A DNA stretch of 64,000 bases from assembly GCF_010634855.1 (NCBI RefSeq), contig NZ_MWLQ01000023.1:51383-115382 (forward strand). Direction: 5' to 3'. Below the pieces are notes generated by a model that did not search any database, was not told the DNA's origin, and saw nothing but the letters and a program-made list of their open reading frames with translations. Below, piece after piece: positions 1 to 10,703 of this stretch (the first letter of the stretch is position 1; each line of letters opens with the position of its first letter). The DNA comes from Microbacterium sp. B35-30 (GTDB lineage Bacteria; Actinomycetota; Actinomycetes; Actinomycetales; Microbacteriaceae). The position numbers and the translations under genes were made by a program.

Positions 1-3114
<3,114 letters not shown>

Positions 3115-3150
3115 GTCGACCAGGGTCCGATCGGACCCGCACGTCGCAAG

Positions 3151-3182
3151 CGAAGGGCCCTGGCTTCTGCCAGGGCCCTTCG
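3151..3182. terminator. rpoC intrinsic terminator hairpin
   Basis: A perfect stem of about 14 bp (cgaagggccctggc pairing with gccagggcccttcg) closes a TTCT loop, 37 bases after the rpoC stop. It lies between convergent rpoC and the leftward gene ending at 3209, so it can serve both. A 16-bp palindrome (gggtccga/tcggaccc) lies at 3123-3138 just before it. Confidence 0.8.
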
Positions 3183-3208
3183 TCGTTGCGGGAAACGGAT
3201 GCCGCGAC

Positions 3209-3904
3209 TCAGTACTGCGTCGTCTTCCCCGTGTCACCCGTGGTGCCGGTCGTGCCCGTCGTGTCCGTGGCTCCGGGGGTGCCCGAAACTCCGGTGGTGC
3301 CGGTGCTGCCCGTCGAACCGCTGCTCGGGGCGACGTTCGCCTTGACCCGCTCCGCGGTGCTCTGAGCCTCTTCCTTCACGGTCTCGGCGGATGCGGCGGC
3401 CGAATCCTTGACCTGGTTGACGGCGTCCTTCGCCGGCTCCTTGAGGTTCTGCGCCACGTCCTGCGCGGCATCCTTCGCCTTGTCCACCGCCTTGTCGACG
3501 AGCGGCTGCGCCTGGTCGCGGAGCTGGGTGCTCCAGCGCTTCTCAGCGTCCGTCGCGGGGATGAGGCTCGCGACGAGGAAGCCGACGCCGGCGGCGAGGA
3601 GCCCGACCACGAGCGGCGTGCCCTGAGTCTGCGCCTTCGCTCGGTTCGGCAGGTCCTTCACCGCGTCGCCCGCCGCGCCGAGCTTGTCGCCGACCGTGTG
3701 GCCGGCCGAGGATGCCGAGTCGCCGACGTCGTCGGCGACGCCCATCACACGACCCTTGACGTCGCCGAGCACCTGCCGGACGCGCGTCTTCTGCCGTTCC
3801 ATGATCTTCGGTGGCGAGACCTTGTCGGCGAGTGCGTCCACATCCCGGCCCAGTTCGTCGCGCGTGACCTCGATATCGGCGCGGATCTGCTCTGCGTTGC
3901 TCAT
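3209..3904 (-). CDS. DUF3618-type membrane protein
   Basis: The 231-residue protein starts at the ATG complementary to 3902-3904, which overlaps the upstream stop by one base (TAATG). The N-terminus (MSNAEQIRADIEVTRDELG) matches the DUF3618 signature of an IE..R..L...V..L pattern. A single hydrophobic segment lies at about residues 97-116. Around it are helical stretches rich in Lys, Ala and Asp with heptad character (VDKAVDKAKDAAQDVAQ), and the tail from about residue 200 is low-complexity Gly/Ser/Thr. It is the last gene of a three-gene leftward operon with the holin-like protein. Function is unknown; a structural or envelope-stress role is only a guess. Confidence 0.75.
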   Translation of the reverse strand: MSNAEQIRADIEVTRDELGRDVDALADKVSPPKIMERQKTRVRQVLGDVKGRVMGVADDVGDSASSAGHTVGDKLGAAGDAVKDLPNRAKAQTQGTPLVVGLLAAGVGFLVASLIPATDAEKRWSTQLRDQAQPLVDKAVDKAKDAAQDVAQNLKEPAKDAVNQVKDSAAASAETVKEEAQSTAERVKANVAPSSGSTGSTGTTGVSGTPGATDTTGTTGTTGDTGKTTQY

Positions 3905-4323
3905 TATCGGTTCTCCTGATTTCTCTTGAGCGCGTCGGGGATCTCCTTGACGGTCTCGACCGTCTTCGGAGCCCCTTGCACGGTCTTCAGTCGCTTCCGC
4001 CCGACGGCGAAGAGGATCGCGGCGATGATCACCCAGATGACGGCCACGATCACGGCCGACCAGCCGAGGCTGTCGATGAGGTCGCCAAGACCCCACCACA
4101 GGGCGACGGACAGGAAGAAGACTGCCATCGCGCCGGCGTACCCGGCGCCGCCGAGGAGCCCTGCGCCCGCGCCGGCTCGCTTGGCCGACTCTGAGAGCTC
4201 GGCTTTCGCAAGCTCGAGCTCCTTGCGCATGAGCTCTGACAGGTCACGCGAAACCTCGCCTACCAGCTCGCCCAGCGATGTCTCGGCCGCCTTCTGCTGA
4301 GACGGCGTGGGCATATCCGTCAT
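3904..4323 (-). CDS. holin-X-like (phage holin superfamily III / DUF1469) membrane protein
   Basis: This 139-residue protein starts at the ATG complementary to 4321-4323, preceded by an AGGAGAGG ribosome binding site. The N-terminal third is charged and helical (LGELVGEVSRDLSELMRKE), followed by two transmembrane segments at about 55-78 and 84-106 and a basic C-terminus. That layout is typical of the actinobacterial 'phage holin family' proteins, which in chromosomal contexts are not linked to lysis. The gene overlaps the upstream gene by 4 bases (ATGA) and the downstream one by 1 base, so the three are probably translationally coupled. No phage genes are nearby. Confidence 0.75.
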   Translation of the reverse strand: MTDMPTPSQQKAAETSLGELVGEVSRDLSELMRKELELAKAELSESAKRAGAGAGLLGGAGYAGAMAVFFLSVALWWGLGDLIDSLGWSAVIVAVIWVIIAAILFAVGRKRLKTVQGAPKTVETVKEIPDALKRNQENR

Positions 4324-5108
4324 CGTCGTGCCTCTCCTGTCGCGGACCACTCGTCTTCTGCTCCGGTGGTCGCACCGGGGCTGGTGCCGGTGGTCAGCGG
4401 GTCGCTCGAGAGAGCGTCGCCGATCGGGGTGTCACCCTCGTAGCCCGTCGTTCCCAGCGCGCCGGCACCGGCAGCCGTGCCACCGAGGCCGGCGGTGGTG
4501 CCGCCTGCGACGGTCGGTGAGCCCGTGACGAGGGGCTGCTGGGTGCGGCCATAGGCATCGAGCGTTCGGTCCGTGGTCCGATCATTGTCGCGGGCGTCCG
4601 AGACGAGAGCCCGGGTGAGGCGACCGGCGACGAGGCCGACTCCGACCGCGATGGCCAGGAAGGCTCCCGTGTGCCGGCGCGCGAAGGTCCGGACCTCGTA
4701 CACCACGTCGGCGGGTTCTTTCTGCTCCAGCCAGTCGGCGACGCGGCGGGTCTGCTCGCCGACGGCGCGCACGGCTTTGGTCGCCGTTCCGGAGCCCGTA
4801 GCCGTGCCGTCAGCCAGCCCGGCGAGTTCGTCGCCCGTAGTGCGCAGTGCGCCCGCGGCTCGGCGCTGCTGCGTCGACGCCTGGTCCGACAGTTGCGCGC
4901 GGGTCTCGTAAAGGAAACCGCGAGCGGCGTCCTTCGCGTCGTGGGCCACGTCCTTGGCCTCTTCGCCGGCGACGCCGGCGACGTACTTGGCACCCGCGTC
5001 CACCTCCGCGACGGTCTCGACCGCGCGCTCCTTGACGTCGGCCGAGCCTGTGCTCTGGCCGGAACCCGTGCTCTGATTCGCATACGGGTCGGTGTCGTAA
5101 GTCGACAT
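4320..5108 (-). CDS. membrane protein of unknown function, first gene of the holin-like operon
   Basis: The protein has 262 residues. The start is the ATG complementary to 5106-5108, with GGAGGAGGA immediately upstream. Residues 1-150 are charged and helical and rich in Ala, Asp and Thr, with helices such as KERAVETVAEVD and EEAKDVAHDAKDAARG. A short hydrophobic stretch (GAFLAIAVGVGLVAGRL) near residue 170 could be one membrane segment. The C-terminal 80 residues are Gly/Thr/Ala low-complexity. Similar proteins accompany DUF3618 and holin-like genes in actinobacteria. I do not recognise a catalytic domain. Longer upstream readings of this frame are not supported by a ribosome binding site. 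Confidence 0.7.
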   Translation of the reverse strand: MSTYDTDPYANQSTGSGQSTGSADVKERAVETVAEVDAGAKYVAGVAGEEAKDVAHDAKDAARGFLYETRAQLSDQASTQQRRAAGALRTTGDELAGLADGTATGSGTATKAVRAVGEQTRRVADWLEQKEPADVVYEVRTFARRHTGAFLAIAVGVGLVAGRLTRALVSDARDNDRTTDRTLDAYGRTQQPLVTGSPTVAGGTTAGLGGTAAGAGALGTTGYEGDTPIGDALSSDPLTTGTSPGATTGAEDEWSATGEARR

Positions 5109-5373
5109 GCTCCTCCTCCATCTCGCGGCGGGGTCGGGCCGGCGATGTGCCGGCTTCGGAGATCCGCCGTGACGACAACCGTGCGTGATGAACCCGGTTG
5201 TGAAGAGAGGGTGGCACTCGGCGCATCGGCGGAGTATCCTTCCAGCCCGGAGCCGCGAGGGAGGGCGCGGCGACCGTTCTCGCGCCGTCGCGGCCGCCGC
5301 GACGGTTCTGCGGCGTGTATCGATCTCAACTCGGCCCCCCGGCTTACCGTGGAAGACGGAGGTTGGGGGCCCC
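5109..5373. other. divergent intergenic region
   Basis: These 265 bases separate the leftward operon (start 5108) from the rightward gene at 5374 and must hold both promoters. A ggagg ribosome binding site (5358-5362) serves the rightward gene, and a TACCGT-like -10 lies near 5345-5350. No strong hairpin or convincing -35 box was seen. Confidence 0.4.
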
Positions 5374-5988
5374 ATGTCGCGGATCGGCGGTCGCAATGCC
5401 TGGATCGCCGTGCCCGCCGGGATGCTGTGCGCCGCCGTCGTGGGCACGCTCGTGTGGCTGTCGCTGCCGATGCTGCCCGTGACGGTCGCGTGGGTCGGCG
5501 ACAGGCTGCGGAGCGCTACGGCGCCGCAGCCGAGCGCCACACCCCGTCAGACGCCGGCGCAGACCGCAGCGGAGGGCGGCGCGATCGACTGCCGCACGCT
5601 GTACGCCGACGATCTGTGGAACGAGCTGATGTGGCGGCCGGGGTCGCTCCTCGGCCAGTCCCAGGCGCCGCCGGCGACGACCGCGACATCGTTCGCCGAC
5701 GCGGCGGCGCCCGAGGTGCTGGTGACCTGCACGTGGCGGTTCGACACGGGCGACATCGTCACGACGCTCTCGAAAGTCGACGCGGATGCCGCCGCCATCG
5801 CCGAGGCCGCGCTCGCCGGCGAGGGGTTCTCGTGTGAGGCCAAGGGGCCCGCGACGGCGTGCGCACGCACGCGGGGCGCCGTGCGGGAGGAGCACACCCT
5901 GCGCGAGGGGCTCTGGCTCGTGAGTGTCGAGACCCAGTGGCACCCCGAGGATTTCGGAGCGCGACTCGATCGCACCATCTGGGGCTGA
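5374..5988 (+). CDS. membrane-anchored Cys-containing protein of unknown function
   Basis: The 204-residue protein begins at ATG 5374 (MSRIGGRN) behind a GGAGG site. One hydrophobic segment at about residues 10-38 is a signal-anchor, followed by a Pro/Ala/Thr linker and a secreted domain of about 140 residues. The domain contains AIDCRTLYADDL, VTCTWRFD, IVTTLS, GEGFSCEA and TACARTR, and ends RTIWG. The four Cys, the C-x-W element, VTT.S and the terminal I(W/F)G also occur in the neighbouring convergent gene at 6004-6657, so the two look paralogous. No enzyme motif is visible. The next gene is convergent and only 15 bases away. Confidence 0.7.
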   Translation: MSRIGGRNAWIAVPAGMLCAAVVGTLVWLSLPMLPVTVAWVGDRLRSATAPQPSATPRQTPAQTAAEGGAIDCRTLYADDLWNELMWRPGSLLGQSQAPPATTATSFADAAAPEVLVTCTWRFDTGDIVTTLSKVDADAAAIAEAALAGEGFSCEAKGPATACARTRGAVREEHTLREGLWLVSVETQWHPEDFGARLDRTIWG

Positions 5989-6003
5989 CCCGGAGGACGT
6001 CCC

Positions 6004-6657
6004 TCAGCCGAAGATGCTCGCAACGAGCGCGGCGGTGTACCCGATGGGGGCGAGATTCGAGTACGCCGTGTCGACGAGGATGTCGTCGCGCCAGAACAGG
6101 GTGCGGCCGTCGGTGACCGGGTAGGTCGCGTTCTGCCAGGTCTTCTCGCAGCGCGTGCCGCCGTCCGGCGTGTAGCAGGTGTAGCCCTCGTCCGCCACGA
6201 GCTTGTTGAGCATCTCGAGCGCCGGGCCGCGCGACATGTAGCTGATCGTGGTGACGAGCCCGGTCGTGTCGGTGGCGGGATCGCGCCACACGCACACCAG
6301 GCCGCCATCGGGCTGGGGACCCGACGAGCCGAAGGCGGGATCGTTGAGCGGCACCCCGTCGAGCTGCGCCAGCACATCAGCGGTGAGCATCGCGCGGCAG
6401 TCGTCGGGGATGTCGGCGAGGGCGGTCGCCGACGGTGTCGGGGTGGGCGTCGCCGAGGCGTCCGCCGAAGGAGTCGGCGTGTAGGTGAACTCACCGCCGG
6501 CGGGGGCCTCGTCGGGGGCGCACGCCGTCAGGACGACGAGAGCGAGGAGGACGGATGCCGCGCCCGCCGCACGCCGCCGCGCTCGGGTGGGCGTGCGCGC
6601 GACGCTGCGCGGGCCGGCGAGGGCTGACACCGGGAGCCGGGTCGCTGGGGATGCCAT
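6004..6657 (-). CDS. lipoprotein, probable paralogue of the 5374-5988 product
   Basis: The 217-residue protein starts at the ATG complementary to 6655-6657 (MASPATRL). It has an Arg-rich n-region, a hydrophobic core (ASVLLALVVL) and a lipobox LTAC, so it is probably lipidated on Cys at about residue 46. A Thr/Pro/Ala linker of about 30 residues follows, then a domain with PDDCRAMLTADVL, LVCVWRD, LVTTISY, EGYTCYT and GTRCEKTW, ending SIFG. The Cys spacing and VTT.S element mirror the product of the convergent gene at 5374-5988. Function is unknown; the domain could be a small secreted sensor-type fold, but nothing in the sequence proves it. Confidence 0.72.
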   Translation of the reverse strand: MASPATRLPVSALAGPRSVARTPTRARRRAAGAASVLLALVVLTACAPDEAPAGGEFTYTPTPSADASATPTPTPSATALADIPDDCRAMLTADVLAQLDGVPLNDPAFGSSGPQPDGGLVCVWRDPATDTTGLVTTISYMSRGPALEMLNKLVADEGYTCYTPDGGTRCEKTWQNATYPVTDGRTLFWRDDILVDTAYSNLAPIGYTAALVASIFG

Positions 6658-6800
6658 GGGCTCAGGGTAGTGGGCGGCGCTGCGCGAGACGCCGCGCCGT
6701 GCGCCTGCTGTGGATTCTCGCGGCACGCCTCCGCGGCATGCGTGGACCTGCGGGCTACTCTGCCACTGCGGGGACTGGCCCTGCGTGAGGAGTGCCTGCG

Positions 6801-7859
6801 ATGAGTGACCCCAAGTCGTCTTACGGCGAACCCGTCGAAGAGCCCAACGGCGTCGACGACGTCGTCGGCCGTGCGAACGAAGGTCTCGCCGACGCAGAGG
6901 CCGCCCGCGGTGACGCGGTCGCCGCCGACGCCGCCCCCGCCGAAGCTCCGATCTCCGCCGACCGCTCCGATGAAGATGTGGTGTCCGACCAGACCGCCGC
7001 GTCCGACGAGCACACCCCGGTCGTGACCGACGAGGCCGCTGCGCGGCGCGCCGCCGAGCCGGCCGACGTCGCGACCGACGAGGTCGTCGCACCGGCGACC
7101 GCTGCACCTGCCGACCCGGAGCCCGACCCGTGGGCATCGCCGGAGGCGGCATCCCTCGAGTACACCTCGACCGCGGCACCCGTCGCGCCGGTCGCTGCCG
7201 ACGACGCGCCGACGGTCGTGGCGGCACCGGTCGTGACTCCGAGCGAGCCGGTCGTCGCCGAGCCCGCCGTCGTCGCCGCCGCCGCCGCTCCGCAGCCCAT
7301 CTTCGTGCAGGCGCCCGAGGCGCCGCGTCCGCGCGGAAACCGCGCGGCAGCCGGCGCCATCGGCCTTCTCGCCGCCCTCGCTTTCGCGGTGCTCTATCTC
7401 GCCGTCTGGCTCGGCGTCGGCGCGATCGAGGGAGAGGTCACCGGCGAGAACGTCGGCACGACGGTCCTCGGCGCACTGGCCACGTGGTCGCTGTGGGTGC
7501 CGGTCGTGGTCTTCTTCATCGCGTTCTGGCTGCTCGGGGCGATCATCAACCGCGGTCGCTGGGGCGCGTGGGTCATCCTCGGCATCCTCGTCGGCATCGC
7601 CGCCTACGGCGGCCACATCCTCGGCGCGCTGTTCCAGGCGCCGTTCTGGGAGCTCACGGCCAGCGAGGGCGGCGACCTCGCCGAGGCCGAATTGCTCACC
7701 CCGCTGGCGATCGCCGCGTTCGTCATCGGGCGCGAGCTCACCATCTGGTTCGGGGCCTGGGCCGCGGCCCGCGCGGCACGTGTCACCGAGCTCAACGTCG
7801 AGGCGCAGCGCGAGTACGAGCGCACGCTCGAGGCCGGGCCGCAGCTCGTTCGCGCGTAG
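6801..7859 (+). CDS. polytopic membrane protein with long acidic N-terminal tail
   Basis: The 352-residue protein is started at ATG 6801 because AGGAG at 6788-6792 is correctly spaced; an in-frame GTG at 6792 falls inside that site. Residues 1 to about 170 are disordered and rich in Ala, Asp, Glu, Pro and Val (for example DDVVGRANEGLADAEAA). Four transmembrane segments follow, at roughly 185-210, 225-250, 258-278 and 300-325, and the C-terminus is charged. The layout resembles other actinobacterial membrane proteins of unknown role. It is monocistronic or linked to 7902 by a 42-base gap. No catalytic residues are recognised. Confidence 0.7.
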   Translation: MSDPKSSYGEPVEEPNGVDDVVGRANEGLADAEAARGDAVAADAAPAEAPISADRSDEDVVSDQTAASDEHTPVVTDEAAARRAAEPADVATDEVVAPATAAPADPEPDPWASPEAASLEYTSTAAPVAPVAADDAPTVVAAPVVTPSEPVVAEPAVVAAAAAPQPIFVQAPEAPRPRGNRAAAGAIGLLAALAFAVLYLAVWLGVGAIEGEVTGENVGTTVLGALATWSLWVPVVVFFIAFWLLGAIINRGRWGAWVILGILVGIAAYGGHILGALFQAPFWELTASEGGDLAEAELLTPLAIAAFVIGRELTIWFGAWAAARAARVTELNVEAQREYERTLEAGPQLVRA

Positions 7860-7889
7860 CCGCACCCACCCGCGCGGCCGGTCCCGACG

Positions 7890-7895
7890 TAGGCT
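7890..7895 (+). promoter_or_regulatory. -10 box for a probable leaderless transcript (TAGGCT)
   Basis: TAGGCT ends 6 bases before the ATG at 7902, where transcription would begin at or within a base or two of the start codon. There is no ribosome binding site. The same arrangement is seen before the starts at 8553, 56243, 57719, 58500 and 61235. Confidence 0.55.
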
Positions 7896-7901
7896 GGCGC
7901 C

Positions 7902-8480
7902 ATGGCCGGTGACGGGGCAGGCGCAGCGTCGGCGGGACCGGTGCGCCCGCCGATCGCCCTCGCGTTCGCGACGATCGGCTTCGTCGCGCTCACCATCTTC
8001 GGCCTCGGCATGACGAGCCTCCTGGCGGGTGAAGACGTCATCGCGGCGCCGGGCCTCGGCCAGATCCCCGGGATCGCCGGCGTGGTGTGCGCCACGCTGG
8101 CATTCGCCGGCGGACTGTGGGCCGCGATCGCCCGGGCGGGCAGTCCTGCGGATGCCGCGGCCCCCGGCGCGGAGCCGGCAGCGGGAGGCGCGGGCGCCTC
8201 GTCGCCCGCGGGCGCCGGGACGCGGCATCCGTCGTACTGGGGTGCCGCGTGGACGACGGCCGCCGCGTTCCTCGCCTACGTCGGAGGGGTGTGGTTCGCC
8301 GCCGTCTTCACCGGCGCCGACCTCGGCGTGGCGACGGCTGTCGCCGGACGCCTGGCGACCTCGTGGTTCGGCCTGGCCGTCGCGGCGGCTGCGTTCGTGT
8401 CGGCGTGGAGCGGGATCGCGCTCGTGCGCACGCGCGCACACCGTCCGCGTTGGCCCTGGGAAGACGAGTTCGACGAGTGA
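7902..8480 (+). CDS. four-helix membrane protein of unknown function
   Basis: The 192-residue protein starts at ATG 7902, probably on a leaderless mRNA. Four hydrophobic segments lie at about residues 15-38, 48-70, 108-130 and 140-165. The loop between the second and third is Ala/Gly/Pro-rich (about residues 75-100). The C-terminus is charged and ends PWEDEFDE. I recognise no family or catalytic motif. The downstream gene at 8553 appears to have its own promoter, so this is likely a single-gene unit. Confidence 0.7.
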   Translation: MAGDGAGAASAGPVRPPIALAFATIGFVALTIFGLGMTSLLAGEDVIAAPGLGQIPGIAGVVCATLAFAGGLWAAIARAGSPADAAAPGAEPAAGGAGASSPAGAGTRHPSYWGAAWTTAAAFLAYVGGVWFAAVFTGADLGVATAVAGRLATSWFGLAVAAAAFVSAWSGIALVRTRAHRPRWPWEDEFDE

Positions 8481-8539
8481 TCGGCGCGCCGGGGCCGCGG
8501 AAATCCGCGCTGATCCGGGCGTGAACGGATGCCGGGTAC

Positions 8540-8545
8540 TAGCGT
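8540..8545 (+). promoter_or_regulatory. -10 box for a probable leaderless transcript (TAGCGT)
   Basis: TAGCGT ends 7 bases before the GTG at 8553 and decides that start over the ATG at 8529. That ATG lies upstream of the expected transcription start and has no ribosome binding site. Confidence 0.45.
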
Positions 8546-8552
8546 TGAGCGG

Positions 8553-9221
8553 GTGGAGCGGTCGCTCGAGACCCAAGTCAGCCAGGCGGTGGACGCCTGG
8601 CTCGCGTGGTTGCCGCGATGGGAGCCTGCGACGCACCGCGGCCGGACCGCTCCGTGCCGCCGCTGCTTCGGGTCGCCGGTGCTGTCGGCTGCCGGTCTCG
8701 GAGCCGACGTCCCGCACGGCGTGCAGCACGGCCTCTCGACCCGGATCAAGACGATCGTCGACCGCTCCGTGGCCGAGTACACGGCGCTGAACCTGCCGAT
8801 GCTGCAGGGCGAGCTCGATCAGCAGGCGGCCCGCAACCGCGCGCGCAGCTATCGACCCGGCGAAGGGCTCGACCCCGAGTTCGAAGGGCTGCCGCTGGAT
8901 CCCGACCCGGTGCCGGGCGCGCCCTTCCTCTTCACGATCGCCGGACTCGCCGAAGAGGCCGACGCACACGTCCCGGCGCTGCCGCCGCTCACCGACGAGG
9001 CGAAGGCGGCGCTCCGGCAGGAGGTCGGCCTCGCGGACGATTACGCCAACATGGTCGGGCGCGAGGTGTGCACGATCCTGCTGCACCACCGGCTGCGCAT
9101 CCAGGCCGCGGTCAGCGAGTTCGTCGAGCCGCAGATCGAGGCCATGCTCGCCGACCTCACCAAGTCGCTCGACGCACCTTTCGACCCGCACGACCCCGGC
9201 GACGCCCCCCGCCTGGAGTGA
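8553..9221 (+). CDS. soluble hypothetical protein
   Basis: The 222-residue protein is read from GTG 8553 (MERSLETQV); an ATG at 8529 would add eight residues. It has no signal peptide or membrane segment. A possible metal site APCRRCFG lies near residue 35. The C-terminal half is helical (LTDEAKAALRQEVG, ANMVGREVCTILLHHRLRI) and ends in an acidic Asp/Pro-rich tail. The gene stands alone before a 342-base gap. I do not recognise the family. Codon use is typical of the neighbours, so it is a real gene rather than a shadow. Confidence 0.65.
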   Translation: MERSLETQVSQAVDAWLAWLPRWEPATHRGRTAPCRRCFGSPVLSAAGLGADVPHGVQHGLSTRIKTIVDRSVAEYTALNLPMLQGELDQQAARNRARSYRPGEGLDPEFEGLPLDPDPVPGAPFLFTIAGLAEEADAHVPALPPLTDEAKAALRQEVGLADDYANMVGREVCTILLHHRLRIQAAVSEFVEPQIEAMLADLTKSLDAPFDPHDPGDAPRLE

Positions 9222-9328
9222 GCCCGGCCCCGAGGTCGCCCCGCGCGCTTCTGGCCCCGTAAGCCCGGTCCGTGAGGCCCGGGTCCGTGTGTCCGGTCCG
9301 TGTGTCCGGTGCGAGCGCTCGCGTGCGA

Positions 9329-9403
9329 AAAGTCGGGTCGGTGACGGCGGCGCGCCGGTGACGGATGCCTCGGCCCGGCGTGTCAGCTGACGGACCCGAC
9401 TTT
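9329..9403. repeat. inverted repeat aaagtcgggtc / gacccgacttt
   Basis: Two perfect 11-bp arms at 9329-9339 and 9393-9403 are separated by 53 bases, and the symmetry extends imperfectly outward (gcgaaa and ttcggc). It may be the terminator of the gene ending at 9221, an attenuator, or a binding site controlling the kinase locus. Confidence 0.5.
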
Positions 9404-9491
9404 CGGCACACCAGCTTTCGAGTCCGGCAGGACTTGCCTGGCCGCGGCGTATTCCACAGACCGGTTAGCGGCGCGTGCTCGGAAGTGGTTT

Positions 9492-9500
9492 TGTTAGCAT
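9492..9500 (+). promoter_or_regulatory. extended -10 element upstream of the kinase locus
   Basis: TGTTAGCAT fits an extended -10 (TGnTANNNT). No convincing -35 box is seen at 16-18 bases. The start of transcription would be near 9507, giving a leader of about 57 bases. Confidence 0.4.
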
Positions 9501-9563
9501 GGCCAGGTTTGTTGCCGCCAGCGCGGCACGGGTCGTGTCAAGGTAGCGGACTGCGGGGGAGGT

Positions 9564-10703
9564 GTGGTGGCCACACGGCTTCCCTCGGCGCCCCCGATCC
9601 TTCCCGGGCTGGCCTATATCCGCCCGCTCGGCTCCGGCGGATTCGCCGACGTCTTCCTGTACGAGCAGGACATGCCCCGCCGCAACGTCGCGGTCAAGGT
9701 CATGCCGAGCGACGTGCGTGACCCCGAGCTGCGGCGCATGTTCAACGCCGAGGCCGACGTGCTGGCGCACCTGTCGGCCCACCCCTCGATCGTGACGGTC
9801 TACCAGGCGAGCATCTCCGCCGATGGGCGCCCCTACATCGTGATGGAGTACTGCCCGGGATCGCTCGCGCAGCGCTACCGGGTGGAGCGCATCCCCGTCG
9901 AGGAGGTGCTCGCGATCGGCGTGCGCATGTCGAGCGCACTCGAGTCGGCGCATCGCGCCGGGCTCATCCACCGCGACGTCAAGCCCAGCAACATCCTCAT
10001 CACGACCTTCGGCACTCCGGTGCTCGCCGACTTCGGCATCTCGGCCTCGCTGCAGCGCAAGAGCGGCGGGGAGGTGCTCGCGATGTCGATCCCGTGGAGC
10101 TCGCCGGAAGTCGTCGCCGAGCAGACCAGCGGCACGGTCACGAGCGAGGTGTGGAGCCTCGGAGCGACCGTGTACTCGCTGCTCGCGGGCCACAGTCCGT
10201 TCGAGCGGCGCGAGCGCGGCCAGAACACCAAGGACCTGCTGCGGCGGCGCATCGCCCGTGCCACGTACGTCGAGATCCCGCGCACCGACGTCCCCGCCGC
10301 GCTGCAGAGCGTGCTCGCGACCGCGATGAGCCGCGACCCCGGTCGCCGGTACGACTCTGCCCGTGCGCTCGGCGAGGCGCTGCGCGAGGTGCAGGCGGGG
10401 CTCGGCCTGTCGCCGACGCCGCTCGAGATCCCCGACGCGGAGTGGTCCCCGGCATCCGGGCCCGTCGACTTCGGCGACTCGGCGCTGCGCGGCCCCGCGC
10501 GTTCGCACATCGAGCGCGATCTCACGCGCAAGGCGCGCGCCGGCAGCGGGGTCGCAGCGCTCGCGCGCGACGAGGACACCGAGATCTCGGCGCCCGCACG
10601 GCGCGGACGCGGCGCCGTGCCCTGGGTCGTCGGAATCGGCGCCGGAGTCGTCGTGGGCGCCGGCGCGGTCGTCGTGACCCTCCTTGCGGCGGGGGTTCTC
10701 TGA
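9564..10703 (+). CDS. Ser/Thr protein kinase with C-terminal membrane anchor
   Basis: This 379-residue Hanks-type kinase starts at GTG 9564 (or GTG 9567) behind GGGGGAGG. The ATP-binding loop LGSGGFADVF, Lys45 (VAVKVM), the catalytic loop HRDVKPSN (H136-D138) and DFG (D156) are intact, so it should be active. The activation segment reads MSIPWSSPEVV rather than the usual GTPAYMSPE, and helix F has SEVWSLG where SDVWSLG is usual. Residues 280-350 form a linker with ARDEDTEISAPARR around Thr339. One transmembrane helix ends the protein at about 353-379, with almost nothing outside the cell. There is no PASTA or other sensor domain. Its stop overlaps the next start (TGATG), so the next product may be its partner. 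Confidence 0.93.
   Translation: MVATRLPSAPPILPGLAYIRPLGSGGFADVFLYEQDMPRRNVAVKVMPSDVRDPELRRMFNAEADVLAHLSAHPSIVTVYQASISADGRPYIVMEYCPGSLAQRYRVERIPVEEVLAIGVRMSSALESAHRAGLIHRDVKPSNILITTFGTPVLADFGISASLQRKSGGEVLAMSIPWSSPEVVAEQTSGTVTSEVWSLGATVYSLLAGHSPFERRERGQNTKDLLRRRIARATYVEIPRTDVPAALQSVLATAMSRDPGRRYDSARALGEALREVQAGLGLSPTPLEIPDAEWSPASGPVDFGDSALRGPARSHIERDLTRKARAGSGVAALARDEDTEISAPARRGRGAVPWVVGIGAGVVVGAGAVVVTLLAAGVL

Larger units (their letters stand above)
9222..9563. other. 342-base intergenic region before the kinase locus
   Basis: The left part carries short direct repeats of gtccgtgtgtccggt (about 9285-9312). The middle has an 11-bp inverted repeat (9329-9403), and the right part has an extended -10-like TGTTAGCAT (9492-9500) leading to the kinase. 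An 84-codon leftward frame here has no ribosome binding site and is not called. Confidence 0.5.

Noticed and set aside
3904..4323. Prophage remnant suggested by the holin-like gene
   Set aside because: No integrase, endolysin, structural gene or attachment site was seen, and base composition matches the neighbours.
9157..9411. An 84-codon leftward frame in the gap before the kinase
   Set aside because: No ribosome binding site, it overlaps the end of the preceding gene and spans direct and inverted repeats.
10094..10702. Upstream extension of the Ig-like protein by about 200 residues
   Set aside because: The extension lies inside the kinase gene, is Arg-rich noise and would place the membrane anchor internally. 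The ATG at 10703 overlaps the kinase stop.
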